The notes: generated by a model from the sequence alone, not told the origin. A stretch of 64,000 bases of DNA from Eublepharis macularius (GCF_028583425.1 NC_072797.1:25883501-25947500); one strand, 5' to 3'; shown: positions 10,682-22,141, counted from the first letter of the stretch. Program-made: numbers and translations.

Positions 10682-10936
10682 CAGGGCTTTTTTCTGGGAA
10701 AAGAGGTGGTGGAACTCAGTGGGTTGCCCTCGGAGAAAATGGTCACATGGCTGGTGGCCCCGCCCCCTGATCTCCAGACAGAGGGGAGTTTAGATTGCCC
10801 TCTGCACCACCGGTGTGGAGGGCAATCTCAACTTCCCTCTGTCTGGAGATCAGGGGGCGTGGCCACCAGCCATGTGACCATTTTCAAGAGGTTCTGGAAC
10901 TCCATTCCACCGCGTTCCAGCTGAAAAAAAGTCCTG
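10682..10936 (+). mobile_element. hAT-like hairpin MITE, family D, copy 1 (8-bp TSD)
   Basis: 255 bp. Begins CAGGGCTTTTTTCTGGG and ends GAAAAAAAGTCCTG. Flanks CTACTATC (10674-10681) and CTACTACC (10937-10944) form an 8-bp duplication with one mismatch. The centre is a hairpin built from GATCTCCAGACAGAGGGG and its complement around a CACCGGTG-like turn. Confidence 0.85.
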
Positions 10937-10944
10937 CTACTACC

Positions 10945-12191
10945 AGTTTCAGTTAAATATCTTCTTTAGCATCCATAGCAGTACTGTGCTTCTCAAAAAC
11001 AAAAACAACATAACTGAAAATGGTATCTCTCCATCTAGTTTTCCGTTCTAAGTATTATATGAAGAAAGCTTGCAGTTCATCCTCTTTTCCATAATGTGTA
11101 CTATCGCTTATCGTGCTATGATGCTATCAGCATGTGTTCCTCTATACTCTGGTTTCATAGAATCAGCAGCCACTGGTGGGAGGTGAAACCCACAACACAA
11201 TGCGATTGGATCCAAGACAAATGGGGTTGGATCCAGTCAGCATTTCCACTCATGGAAAATGTAAGAAAGGGTCTCTTTTGACAACCAAAAGGTTATGGTT
11301 GGGGATCATAGGACCTGCATGGGCAAAGTCCATATGGGATGGTGGGGGGTGGGGGCTGTAAGGCTCAGCAACATTGGGGAAAGCTGACTGGGTCCAAGCC
11401 CAAGTAACTATGGGAAAAAGTGAAAATTAAGAAGTGCCGCTTTCAGCATCCTCACGTCACACACAGGCTCAGTTCAGATGGTTTTATTCAAATAACTAGG
11501 GTTAGTGTAATTGTGTGAATGTGATTAGATAAGGTTTGTCAAACAAGGATCTGGAAGCTTGGATGTGTACAGTCTTCTGCAAGGCAAAGCAGGGTTAGAT
11601 CAACTAACCGTTCCAAAAATAAAGCACAGTCACACATTATGCCTGAACCAAGCCATAAATGCCTCGTTCTAGCATGAGAACATTGCTGTCAAATTAATGA
11701 CAGGACAGCTTCATAAACGGCAAGAGTGTTTAATTTAAACACTGGGTAAGGACCCGTAGTGTTATCATTAGGGTAATGGATTCAGTGGCCTGGGTTCTTC
11801 AGATGAATGCCAATGAATTCAAGATTGCAGCGTAACAATCACTTCGAAAGAACAATGCCGTTGTGATTAATCTATTTAAAATCCTGGCTGGCACCGTAAT
11901 GGGCAAAAGAGAACAGGTTGACAATTTGCTTGTACTTAAAGGCCTTTTGTAAAATTACTTGGAAAGCGATTATTAAAGAACCAATTACCCATGGATTGAG
12001 ATATCTTAAATCAGAAAGTAGCCACTGAAGACACGAGAAGTATTAAGGCCTGGCTCCAAAGCACTGCGTTGGTAGTTCTGCACAGCCTGGAGTTCCTAAC
12101 ACAAGCATGCCTGTATTACTCAAACATCAGTTGCATGCCGAATCCTTAATATCACACAGCTGGAAAAAGGGGACACTTGTGGAGTACAAAA
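10945..12191. other. intergenic repeat-free block
   Basis: No repeat or gene recognised. From about 11480 to 12060 the sequence is AT-rich but of high complexity, with several TAAT-type homeodomain-like motifs (ATTAATGACAGG, TGATTAATC) and a 17-bp palindrome at 11726-11742. It may hold a conserved regulatory element; this is inference. Confidence 0.4.
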
Positions 12192-12360
12192 GCCAGCGTG
12201 GGGTAGTAGTTAGTATCAGACTCGGATCTGGAAGTCCTGGGTTCGAATTCCTGCTGTGCCATGGAACCCTGCTGGGTGACACTCTCTGCCTAACTTACCT
12301 CTCAGAATTATTGTGAGGATAAAATGGAGGAGAGGAGAATGATGTAAGCCCCTTGAGAAC
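12192..12360 (+). repeat. tRNA-derived SINE (Sauria-like)
   Basis: GCCAGCGTGGGGTAGTAGTT head, B box GGGTTCGAATTCC, then GCTGGGTGACAC and GAGGATAAAATGGAGGAGAG. Its 3' part is cut by or joined to the next SINE at 12361. Confidence 0.8.
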
Positions 12361-12588
12361 CCGCTGCTGTAGCATGGTGGGGTCTGACTGTGAATCAGCA
12401 CTTTATTGGTTCAAATCCCACTACTGCCATGATCTCAGTAGGTGGCCTTGGTAAGCCACTCCTCTCAGCCCCAGCTCCCCAGCAGTGTTGTGGGGATAAT
12501 AATGACACTAACTTGTTCACTGCTCTGGATGGCACACTAATCTGTCTAAAAGAGTGGTATATAAAGGCAGGTTGTTGTTGTTGTTGTT
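12361..12588 (+). repeat. tRNA-derived SINE (TTG tail)
   Basis: Head with B box TGGTTCAAATCCC, body GTTGTGGGGATAATAATGAC, ending TGGTATATAAAGGCAGG and (TTG)n. It directly follows the SINE at 12192, forming a head-to-tail pair. Confidence 0.78.
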
Positions 12589-12724
12589 AAAATTATCCAA
12601 AACACAATCAACAATAAGCAGAGGTCACATGTTATTATTGATTGGCCTTGCTAAGATGATACAGGTTTCCACCTAAGTATCAACCAGATATCGGCATAAT
12701 ATGTACGTTGTTCCAAGTAGCACC

Positions 12725-13190
12725 GTTGTTCACTGTTCTGTAGGTGTTATGTCAGAAAGCTGCAGTTTTTCCATATGAATTGCAAAAATTTTCAAGATGG
12801 TTTCAAGTGCCCCGATGACAATGGGGACTACTGTTGCATTCTTCTTCCATAGTCGGGTGGTTTCTATTGCCAGATCTCTATATTTAATCATTTTTTTTTG
12901 TTCTTTTTCTTTGACTCTGGCATCCCCAGGAATTGCAATATCGATTATCCAGACTTTTTGATTTTCCATGACTGTTATGTCTGGTGTATTATGTTCAAGG
13001 TGCCAATCAGTTTGAATTCTGAAATCCCACAAGATCTTGACTTATTCATTTTCTAGCACCTTTTCCACCTGATGTTCCCATGAATTCTTTGATACTGGCA
13101 AGTTATACTTCTTACACAATGAGCAGTGAATCAGCTTTGCGACCCCGTCATGTCTAGCTTTGTAGTCCGTCTGTGCAATTTTGCTGCATT
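12725..13190 (-). pseudogene. R4/Dong-like LINE, C-terminal endonuclease remnant
   Basis: On the minus strand, translation gives HDGVAKLIHCSLCKKYNLPV, then WEHQVEKVLENE, an in-frame TAA near 13042, then VKILWDFRIQTD. This is followed by HNTPDITVMENQKVWIIDIA and IPGDARVKEKEQKKMIKYRD, then VVPIVIGALETI. The order H..C..LCKKY, then TPDI...IDIA.PGD...K..KY.DL, is that of the restriction-like endonuclease tail of R4/Dong LINEs. It is truncated on the 5' side and carries at least one stop. Confidence 0.8.
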
Positions 13191-13479
13191 TAGTGTTAGT
13201 GTTAGTGTTATCGGTATCAGTATCGTTATTAAGTGAAATAAATAAACATTTTCTCTATGGAGAGTACGTTATGGGGGAACTGGATGAAACAGGTGCACTG
13301 CTGTTCTGTGTCCATGCGCATGCATTCAGACACATTTGGCCTACATAAATGGTGCATACGTCCTCTGCCCAGATATTTAATGTCTACTGACTTCACAGAG
13401 GGAATCAATATTGAAGATTATTAATGTATATCTCTGTGCCTATTAACAACATTTTCAGAAGGCAACCCCAACAAAACTG

Positions 13480-13797
13480 ACAAGTGGAAGTACTTTTTCA
13501 CTCCAAGAGTGACTTGTGGAATTCACTGCTAATGATGGCCAAACGTTCAGTTACCTTTAAAAGCATATTATGCATATTTATGGAGGACATGTCCATTTAT
13601 ACTTGTTAACCAGGCTGACTAAATGGGACTCTCCTTTTAAGAGGAGATAACCCTCTGGAAAATAGTTCTGGGGGCAACACCAAGGAGAGGCTGTGGCCTC
13701 CATGACTTGCTTGTAGCCCTTATGGTGGCATCCATGTGCAACAAGATGCTGGACTAGATAAATCATTGGTCTCATCCAGCACAGCTGCTCTTATGTA
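13480..13797 (+). repeat. CR1/L2-like LINE 3' fragment
   Basis: Contains a KYFFTPRV-like frame at the left and ends GATGCTGGACTAGATAAATC, TCATCCAGCACAGCTGCTC and TTATGT, a terminal pattern shared by vertebrate LINE 3' ends. Confidence 0.6.
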
Positions 13798-14516
13798 TGC
13801 CAAGGGGGTGGGGGAGAAATTGCATTTCACTAGGGATAGGTACCCGAAAATAGGAAATAGCCTTGGTTAATAGAGGCACTTGGAGCATACTCAAACCACC
13901 TTTGAAATTGAGGGACATTTAAAGATGGTTTAGAATACAGCCCATGGCTCTGCTATTCAAAGAACAAAAAATGTCAAACCCCCTGCTTAGCATGCCTGGG
14001 TGATATAAACTAGGTACCTGGATCCAAGCCCATGTCTTCAGTATAGCAAAATGGTAACAGTGCCCATCTCTCAAACTCCGCCACTAAGAATGCAGCTGGA
14101 GGTGGTAATTGGAGAGACAGAAAGTGAGGAAACCAAGTTTGCATTGGACATCAGATGCCTGTATTAACAGGAGTTAGGCGAGAATGAGAAACGCCTGAGT
14201 GGCTGATATTTCACTTGGCTTCCTTTTCAAGTAGGTTTCTTAAGGTTACATTATTGACCACTGCAAGATAATATACAGTGAATCGAATGATTCATTCATA
14301 TTACTGTGTTAGACTTTAAATGCTAATGGAATGAGTATGCATACTCTAGGAAAGCAGCATTTTTATCCTAAAAGAGAAGGATCAAAATTATCCCAGAGTT
14401 AAAAATCCAGGGTCTGATTGTTATTTTTCACCTATTAATGGACAGGAGGCGTTCATCACTGACAGTCTGTACAAGTGCTCAGCTCAGCTGGTCCCCTGTG
14501 TTACCCTGTCTTGATA

Positions 14517-14690
14517 GCCAGTATGGTAGAATGGTTAGTGTTCACTGGAGTCTGAGGTTCAAATCCTTGTTTGCCATGAAGCTCACAGGATAACCTTGGG
14601 TCAGTCATCTGATCTACTTCACAGGGTTGCTGTGGGGATAAAAGAGGGAAGGAAGAATTATGAAACGTCATCTTGAGCTTCTTTGAACGG
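14517..14690 (+). repeat. tRNA-derived SINE, 3' incomplete
   Basis: GCCAGTATGGTAGAATGGTT head, B box GGTTCAAATCC, CCTTGGGTCAGTCA and TGTGGGGATAAAAGAGG. The tail is missing. Confidence 0.7.
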
Positions 14691-15600
14691 GGAGGGCTAG
14701 AGCAAAAATCTTGTTCCTGGTTGTGGATAGGAGTGGAGAGCCTGAAACATCCAGGCACAGGAAGAAGCAGGATTGTCCTTAATTCACCAGTTGAACAGAC
14801 TGTTGTCTTAGATCCAGAAACTATATTGGCCGTTCCAAGTTGAAAGCATATTTTTGCTACAAAAGTAGGTAAAAGATCGTAGTGAAATTCTTCTTTAAAA
14901 ATTGTCACAACAGCCATTGACCTTTACATATATTGGATGATGCAGTGTATGGACATGGATTTAATTCTTTGGGGTGCTGAGCTGAAGCAGCAGATGTAAC
15001 CGATATTGATAATAGTTGTAGTGGTTAGCGTAAGCCACAAAGACCATCCATTTTTTTTGTGTCACTTCTCATCTCTGCTGACAAACGGCACAACACTAAG
15101 AAAACATTTCTAGGAGTAAGCCACATTGAATAGACTTGCATAGGATTCTGAGCAAACCCACTTAGGAATATTCTCTCTCTCTTTTTAACGAAAATCAACT
15201 GGCGTTCATGTCCACTTTTTACAGTGGCATGTATTTGGGAATCTAAATTTGCTCTGTATTACCAGGGTCTCTTGGCCATTCTGCTAATACAAGTGCATTT
15301 GAACTGCTTGAGAACGGCTGAATCTGTGCGCACCAAGAACAATTTGCAAGTAGCACGGAATGCTAATCGAGACACGTAGCAAAAGAAACTGGCATTTGCT
15401 ATACTGTCCAGCTGGTGATGGCAGAATCCTAAGAACAGATTGGTAGCCACCCTTCTTTCTTGTTCTGTCAGTGTTTAATATTAGGGCATATCTTAACTAA
15501 CCCGGGCAAATTCTGGTCATAGGCTGAAAGTGGTCAACAATTGCAGGCCAGCAGTCAAAAAGGTTTATGAAGCTCCCAGTTGGTGGCTGGGCTGCATTTT

Positions 15601-15801
15601 GTGGACAATTTAACGTCCACTCAGAGCAGTTTACGAAGCATGTTACTATGATCCCCACAACAATCACCCTGCGAGGTGGGTGGGGCTGAGAGAGCTGTGA
15701 CTGACCCAAGGTCACCCAGCTGGCTTCAAGCAGAGGAGCGGGGAATCAAACCTGCTTCTCCAGATTAGAGTCCCACTGCTCTTAACCACTACACCAAACT
15801 G
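15601..15801 (-). repeat. tRNA-derived SINE (Sauria-like)
   Basis: Complement of the family: GTCCACTCAGAGCAGTTTAC, AAGGTCACCCAGCTGGCTTC, CTTAACCACTACACCAAAC. The TTG tail is lost. Confidence 0.82.
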
Positions 15802-16196
15802 TGTTGGACAATCAGATTTCCTAAAACCTTGAGGAATGGGGGGTGGGTAGAATCTATCAGAAAAACAAAAAAACCAAATGTGGGCAGAAACGTAGAAGAA
15901 AATAGAAGGGCAGTGTGGAATGATCTCAAAACAAGATGATGAAAAAGCCAATTGTATACCGTTTTGCCTTATTTGGACAAGCCATTGATTAAACGTTGAC
16001 ACAATGATAAACCAGGAGGGAAACAACTATTCCTTCAGCTTTACTGCTTGACAGAGCTATTTCTCATAATAGCCCTCTCATTTTTACTTCAGTCCCAATG
16101 GCTCCCCCTGAGTTAGAAAGCTTGAGTATATATTTCATTAGGAATTTCCTCTGCACAAGGGGACAAAGGGAAAAGAGAAACAACTCCAGCATCCTT

Positions 16197-16454
16197 CAGG
16201 GCATTTTTCAGCTGGAAAGCGGTGGAACAGAGTTCCGGAACCTCTTGAAAATGGTCACATGGCTGGTGGCCCCACCCCCTGATCTCCAGACAGAGGGGAG
16301 TTTAGATTGCCCTCTGCACTGCTGAGCGGCGCGGAGGGCAATCTAAACTCCCCTCTGTCTGGAGATCAGGGGGTGGGGCCACCAGCCATGTGACCATTTT
16401 CTCTGAGGGCAACCCACTGAGTTCCACCACCTTTTTCCCCAGAAAAAAGCCCTG
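16197..16454 (-). mobile_element. hAT-like hairpin MITE, family D, copy 2
   Basis: 258 bp in reverse orientation to the copy at 10682. The right end is AGAAAAAAGCCCTG and the left end CAGGGCATTTTTCAGC. Same central hairpin with GATCTCCAGACAGAGGGG. The flanking 8-mers no longer match, so the insertion is older or rearranged. Confidence 0.82.
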
Positions 16455-16606
16455 GGAATAATGAACAGGAGGTTTTGTGACCATCACTGCTTGCATGAAG
16501 AACTAGGAAGGAAAGAGTCCCAGGGAAACAATGGTGGTAGAAGTGTGGCTGGTATTTATTTCTGCCATTCTGAATTTTCCAGTGCAAATGCCACTTGTTA
16601 CGTATA

Positions 16607-16787
16607 GGCCGTTTTCACATGACTTTAACATTGCACAAAAATCACAGAATGAGGGTGTCTTCATGGCGCGATTTCTGACGTCATCCTGTCATGATTCCGT
16701 TTTTGTGGTGCGATGACCTCAGAAATTGCGGCATGAAGACAGTCTCATTCCGTGAGTTTTGCATATTAAAGACATGTGAAAATGGCC
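16607..16787. mobile_element. hairpin MITE related to family C (TA flanks)
   Basis: 181 bp. GGCCGTTTTCACATGACTTT at the left and AAAGACATGTGAAAATGGCC at the right, with TA immediately on both sides. About 75-bp arms contain ATTTCTGACGTCAT-like sequence and its complement. The terminal sequence resembles the element at 46313 but the interior differs. Confidence 0.75.
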
Positions 16788-17099
16788 TATGTGTATCTTG
16801 GATTTCGTCAGGGATCCAAGGTACCAACAGGTGCAGAGTACAACAAAAATCATTTAAAAACCAGCAACAATAAAAACAAAGAACCTAAAATGAACAATAA
16901 AATTACAGAATACACCCCTCCCACACATCTCCTGTGAAATCAAGTGAAAGTCCTCCACAACAGAATTGATTTGTAGGGCCTCCTAAAAAGGGGGGGGGCT
17001 CTCTGTGTTCCTCTGCTGAACTGTTCTACAAGACCAACGACCAAAAACACCCTAAATGGGCCAAGGAGGGGGAAGTGACAAGAGGAGCATAACTGGCAG

Positions 17100-17205
17100 G
17101 CGGGTGCTTAGCAGGAGATGCAGTACTTTAGATAAGAGGGTCCCACGTTGTGAAGGGCTTTCAAGATCCTTAAACTGAACCCAAAAGCAGGCAACCAATG
17201 AAGAT
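17100..17205 (-). repeat. L2/CR1-like LINE remnant
   Basis: Minus-strand translation LHWLPAFGFSLRILKALHNV followed by GP, matching the L2-type LHWLP...FK.L.ALN.LGP block. Confidence 0.6.
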
Positions 17206-17639
17206 GCTGGAGAAGAAGTATTTGACCTGGCAGCTTATGAGAAAGATGCAATCAGGTGAAGAACCTCTTAGTAACAGCACCAGCTTGCTTTTCAAGAGCT
17301 CCCTGAACTCTTTATTTGATCTGTCAAATGATAGGTTGATCCCATCCAAAACTGGCAGATCAATACCTACGAAGACATAAGAAATACAGTGGACATAGGT
17401 CTTTGTCCTATTTATGATGTGCTTTGGTTTTCATCTATCAGGATGTTAAGGTCTTAGGAAGGGCTGTGCAAACTCTTGACAGCTACCACTTGTTGTGCCT
17501 TTAACCCCAGCAGAGCCAGCAGAAATCCAACAAGTGTACCATTTGACAGCACAAGTATAAAGTGATGGAGAATGACAAACCTACTAAGAGAGAGGGGCTG
17601 TGCACTATACTACTGCATACCTACTGGGCAGCTTCTGTG

Positions 17640-17833
17640 TCATTTAATATGCCTTGTCTAATTGTGCATGCTCCATTTCAGCTCTGTATTGGATTTTAGT
17701 TTGCATCCGATTTCTGCAACCTATACTTTATTGCACTGTTATTGAATGTCCCAACCATTGATTGTATTGACTCACAGCATGTAATGGAGCCTCAGTGAGA
17801 AAAGTGGACTATAAATAATGTAAGTAAGTAAAT
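17640..17833 (+). repeat. LINE 3' tail (L2/CR1-like)
   Basis: TTTATTGCACTGTTATTGAA, CAGTGAGAAAAGTGGACTAT and AAATAATGTAAGTAAGTAAA. Typical terminal segment with a degenerate AAAT-type tail. Confidence 0.6.
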
Positions 17834-18041
17834 TACTATTTCTGTCCATTAATAGCCCTTTCAAGGCACAGAAGCCCTGCCAGGAAAAAGATGGCAGATC
17901 TTCTAGGATGTAAAAAGCTGAAATTACTTCAGATTGCTACACAGGAAGAATTGTAAATATTTAAACTTGTGATACAATTGAATTGGTCTCAAACTGCAGT
18001 CAAATTACTGGAATAACCAAATAAGCCTGTTATATTATTTC

Positions 18042-18277
18042 CAGGGCTTTTTTTCAGCAGGAACGCAGGGGAATGGAGTTCTGGAACCTCTTGAAAATGG
18101 TCACATGGCTGGTGGCCCCGCCCCCTGATCTCCAGACAGAGGGGAGCTTAGATTGCCCTCCGAGGGCAATCTAAACTCCCCTCTATCTGGAGATCAGGGG
18201 GCGGGGCCACCAGCCATGTGACCATTTTCTCCGAGGACAACCGACTGAGTTCCACCACCTCTTTTCCCAGAAAAAAA
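18042..18277 (-). mobile_element. hAT-like hairpin MITE, family D, copy 3 (right end eroded)
   Basis: Left end CAGGGCTTTTTTTCAGC. The right end stops at CCCAGAAAAAAA and lacks the final GCCCTG. The flanks ATTATTTC and ATTATTTT suggest an 8-bp duplication with loss of the last bases of the terminal repeat. Same central hairpin as the other copies. Confidence 0.8.
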
Positions 18278-18522
18278 TTATTTTGTAATGTTTATACCAA
18301 TGACGACGATGATAAATTTAATATGTATTTGGTGGGGTAGTGTACAGGATAGCATTCAGGACAGAAAGTAGTCATGTGGCTTTTGACTGATAGTGATTGC
18401 AAATGTGTCTCTCTGTGAGTCACAGAGAGACACAAAAGATGGTCCCTGCAACTTTGATAGTTCTTGGCTCCCATGTCCTTGTTCTCCAAAGCAAACAGCC
18501 GATCCTGGCTTTACTTCATTTA

Positions 18523-18770
18523 TAACAACAACAATCAATTTGTATACCGCCCTTCAGGACAGCTTAATGCCCACTCAGAGTGGTTTACAAAGTATGTTAT
18601 TATTATCTCCAAAACAACAATCACCCTGTGAGGTGGGTGGAGCTGCAAGAGCTCTTGAGAATCTGTGACTGCCCCAAGGTCACCCAGTTGGCTTCAAGCA
18701 GAGGAGCGGAGGATCAAACCTGGCTCTCCAGATTGGAGTCCCGCTGCTCTTAACCACTACACCAAACTGG
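18523..18770 (-). repeat. tRNA-derived SINE (Sauria-like)
   Basis: Full-length complement, beginning with the (AAC)n tail and TATACCGCCCTTCAGGACAG and ending CTTAACCACTACACCAAACT. Confidence 0.85.
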
Positions 18771-20287
18771 TGGTGGAAGGAACAAAGTATAGCCAGGATA
18801 CATCATCTTGAGGTAACGAAGCAGCACCTATTTGGAAACAGCTACCCACACCATAGGACAGCAAGATTCAAGTCTAGTAACACCTTAAAGACCAAAGTCA
18901 AATCTTGTTTGGGAATCTTTCAATATTTTGTGATTGGTCCCTGTCACCGTAGCAGCCATTTTGTGGTCTCATGTACTCTGACAATGTCCCACTTGCTATT
19001 CTCAAAATCCCAGAGGTGCCCATAGGTTGAACTCTTCCCCTCAAGCCCTTACATCTTCACTAGAGTTGCCTCCTTAGCATTTGGTCCCCTTAGACTTTTG
19101 GCAGAGTAAACCTTCTGTAGTCAAGCATCCTGCCTAAGGATTCCTTTGCAGTAAGGAATACAAAAAGGTTGCAACCATGAAATGTCAGATCATCAAATGC
19201 TGCACGATTCTTTTACATTTTCCAAATCACTCGATCTGACTTGATTAATCACAGTTCACATAAATCAGCTTTTTAATCTGATAATCAACGTTACCAAAAG
19301 CTAAAACACACACAAATCATTTATAAATATTTGCTGTTACCAATCTCATTCAGGTTAACCAGCAAATTCAGTTAAAAGGCTCCGATCAACTCCGCTGCCA
19401 TCTATCCTTCTGAAACGGCTGAGCAGCACAATTTGAACGCCCCCCCCCCCATCCAAACCCATTGGCAGTTGTTGCAGCAAGTTTGTGAGCAACCTTTGTC
19501 ACTGCTAAGAGACAATCTGTATATTTACAGAGCCATGCTTCTCTCCATGATTTCCTATTATGTGCAATTTATAGCTCGAACGACTGCAGTGTTGCGTGAA
19601 ACACATTCGGTACAATGGAGCCATTGAGTCTAATCACTAACTTTTGTGCCTTGAGAAATCCTGCTCCTACAGTTCTGTAGTGTTAAATCTCGCTCACACA
19701 CCTTTTCAGTTTAGATACTCAAGGGCTTGGATCACAAGATCCCCTTGCACGACACGGCAGTGTCTCCCTCCTCCCCTTTCTCCTCCCACAGTGAGGACAC
19801 TGATGTACTAAAAGGGCTTGGCCCCCTCTCAGCAATTTCGGAGGTGACTGGCGCCATCTTTTGGACTAGTTTGGGTCTGAACTCAACCTTGGCATCTGGG
19901 ACCCAGTGTGTAACACCACACAAGGCAGCAATGGGTGCATCTTGCTTTAGGCGACAAAACTTCCAGAACCGGTTTTCAATCAGAACATATTTCTGCTGTC
20001 ATAACCAACAGGGGAGGGGAATGCTGATTTCCCCCAATTTCTTTCCACTGGATATAGGCCCCCTAAGATATATCACATGCCCTTTCAGAGTTTCCCATTT
20101 CCTCAGGATAAGCTTCTGGGGGTGTCACATGGATCTAAAGAACCATAAGCTGTTTGCCTCTGCACCAATTCTGGATTCTGTGGACAATCAGCAAAAGGAA
20201 TTCTGCTAGAATATGAGACAGTGGGACAATTTTATTTTCTCCCCCCCCCACCCCACTCATACAAACACTGTAGCCACCTACAAGAGT

Positions 20288-20536
20288 CAAGAGTCCAGTA
20301 GCACCTTTAAAGAGTCCAGTACCAATAGCACCTTGAAGACTAACCAACTTTATTGTAGAGTCCAATAGCACCTTGAAGACTAACCAACTTTATTGTAAAG
20401 AGTCCAATAACACCTTGAAGACTAACCAACTTTATTGTAGCATAAGCTTTCGAGAGCTCATCGTCAGATGAGCCACAGCTCATCTGGATGCTTTACTATT
20501 TTGCTACTAAAGACTAACATGGCTAACTCCTCTGGC
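20288..20536 (+). repeat. fold-back repeat with internal triplication
   Basis: Same family as 30518. The left half carries three tandem copies of a 42-46-bp unit (starts 20314, 20360, 20402) containing CACCTTGAAGACTAACCAAC. The right half folds back (CATAAGCTTTCGAGAGCTC, GATGAGCCACAGCTCATC) and ends GACTAACATGGCTAACTCC. Confidence 0.75.
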
Positions 20537-21288
20537 ACTGTAGCCACCCACAGTTTTGTCCATGTGTAACCACACTCCTGGTATCACCTTGGAAAGTTCT
20601 ACTTCTGGCAGCACCTTCGACTAGCAATGAATAGGATCCAATACTTTGCACCCTATTTGTTTGAGAAGACAGTTTTTCCTCATATGCACCATCTAGAAAA
20701 TGAGGCATCTGAAATTCACATGTAAGCTAGTTATGTACAATAGAAAATCTTGTATATAACTTTTTTAAAAAGGGGAGTACTCTTACATTCAGGATCCTTT
20801 CAGGCAAATATGGCACCTAAAATGACTTACCTGCGTGGTAAAACCCAGTAGCACCTTTAAAGACAAACATTTATGCCAACACAAAGATTCATGAGTCAGA
20901 GTTCACTTCCTGAGATGCATGTTAGAGGGAAATCGTTTTGCAGACATTTATAAGGAAAATTACAGGGAAGGGGAAGAGAGGAGTTGGTGTAGAGAGAGAG
21001 GGTTGGTGCTGAACCTGTCACAGATATTTCAAGTGTGATCCCCTGTGTAAGAGATTGGAACAGATTAGGTTGTTACACATAACAGATGACGAGAAAAGGC
21101 AGAAGTTGCAGTCTCTCTCTTGGGGTGTAGATTGCCTGCTTGGAACGTACTTGGCAATAAATAAAAAAGCAAAGACAAAACAGCATGATTCCAAGGGAGT
21201 GTTCTCACCTGTCCCCGCCCCCCGCCCCCCCACACACACACTATGTTTCAGAAAAAAATACTGGGTGGTTTGAATGTGTGCTTATATA

Positions 21289-21515
21289 ATAACAACAGTG
21301 TGTGTATATACTGCTCTTCAAGACAAATCAGTGCCCATTCAGAGCGGAAAAGGGTCAGTGATATCATTATCCCCACAATACAGCTGGGGAACTGCTGCTG
21401 AGGGGAGTGGCTTGCCCAAGACCACCTGCAGCATTCATGGCAGTAGTGGGAGTTGAACCGGCAGAGTGCTGACTCACAACCCAACCACTTAAGCACTATG
21501 CTACAATAGCTCTCT
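21289..21515 (-). repeat. tRNA-derived SINE (diverged)
   Basis: AACAACAG tail, TATACTGCTCTTCAAGAC, GGAGTTGAACCGGCAG (B-box complement) and CCAACCACTTAAGCAC. More diverged than the other copies. Confidence 0.7.
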
Positions 21516-22141
21516 TATGAATGGCCTTGCAAATGGAGTGACTTCTTAATGGAGTGACTTCTTAATGCAGCAGTTTCTAGCTTTTGCTGTGAGAATCTGT
21601 ATCAGTGAAACTACTCCCCTACCCCCCAAAGAAGCCCAACATATTAAGTGGTCTTTCTGTGTAAGTAGCATAACAATAGTGCAATGACTTGCAAGAATGC
21701 TCATTCTCTTCCATGAAGCAAAAAGGTTAATTATGCCTTGTCTTGGATTGTAATACATCTGTCACAGACATTGTAGACCGAGTCCTTGGGACATTCTATC
21801 AGAAGGGGAAGGGCCAATGACCTTGCCAAATTCTCTTTCTTACTAGACCTGCACAGCTTTTTGTCAGTATGCTTGGTTATGACTGGAAGTCACAGGGGGC
21901 TGCTGGGTGAAAGAGAAGATGGAAGAGGACCTGTTTCCACCAGCAGAATATCTGTATATCCAGCCATTGTTTCCACCCCCGTCCTGACCCTGTCCCCGAC
22001 AATACCCAGTGCTCATCAGACATTTGAGTGATTTTATTTATTTGAAGAGCAAGATGCTTAGATGTTGCAATAAATCACTGGAACGGGCCCTTTTCAACAA
22101 GTCTGCCGGCAGCAAGCTTTTCTTAAGATAACCTGAACACT

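Larger units (their letters stand above)
18771..22141. other. intergenic block between SINEs and the OXCT1 3' end
   Basis: Contains the fold-back repeat at 20288 and the SINE at 21289. 18890-19030 (TTGTGATTGGTCCCTG, GTAGCAGCCATTTTGTGG) looks like a dispersed repeat. 19727-20209 is an unassigned 160-codon open frame. The rest shows nothing I can name. Confidence 0.5.

Noticed and set aside
16607..16787. MicroRNA precursor
   Set aside because: The hairpin arms (about 75 bp) extend to transposon-like termini with flanking TA; a MITE explains it better, although MITE-derived small RNAs are possible.
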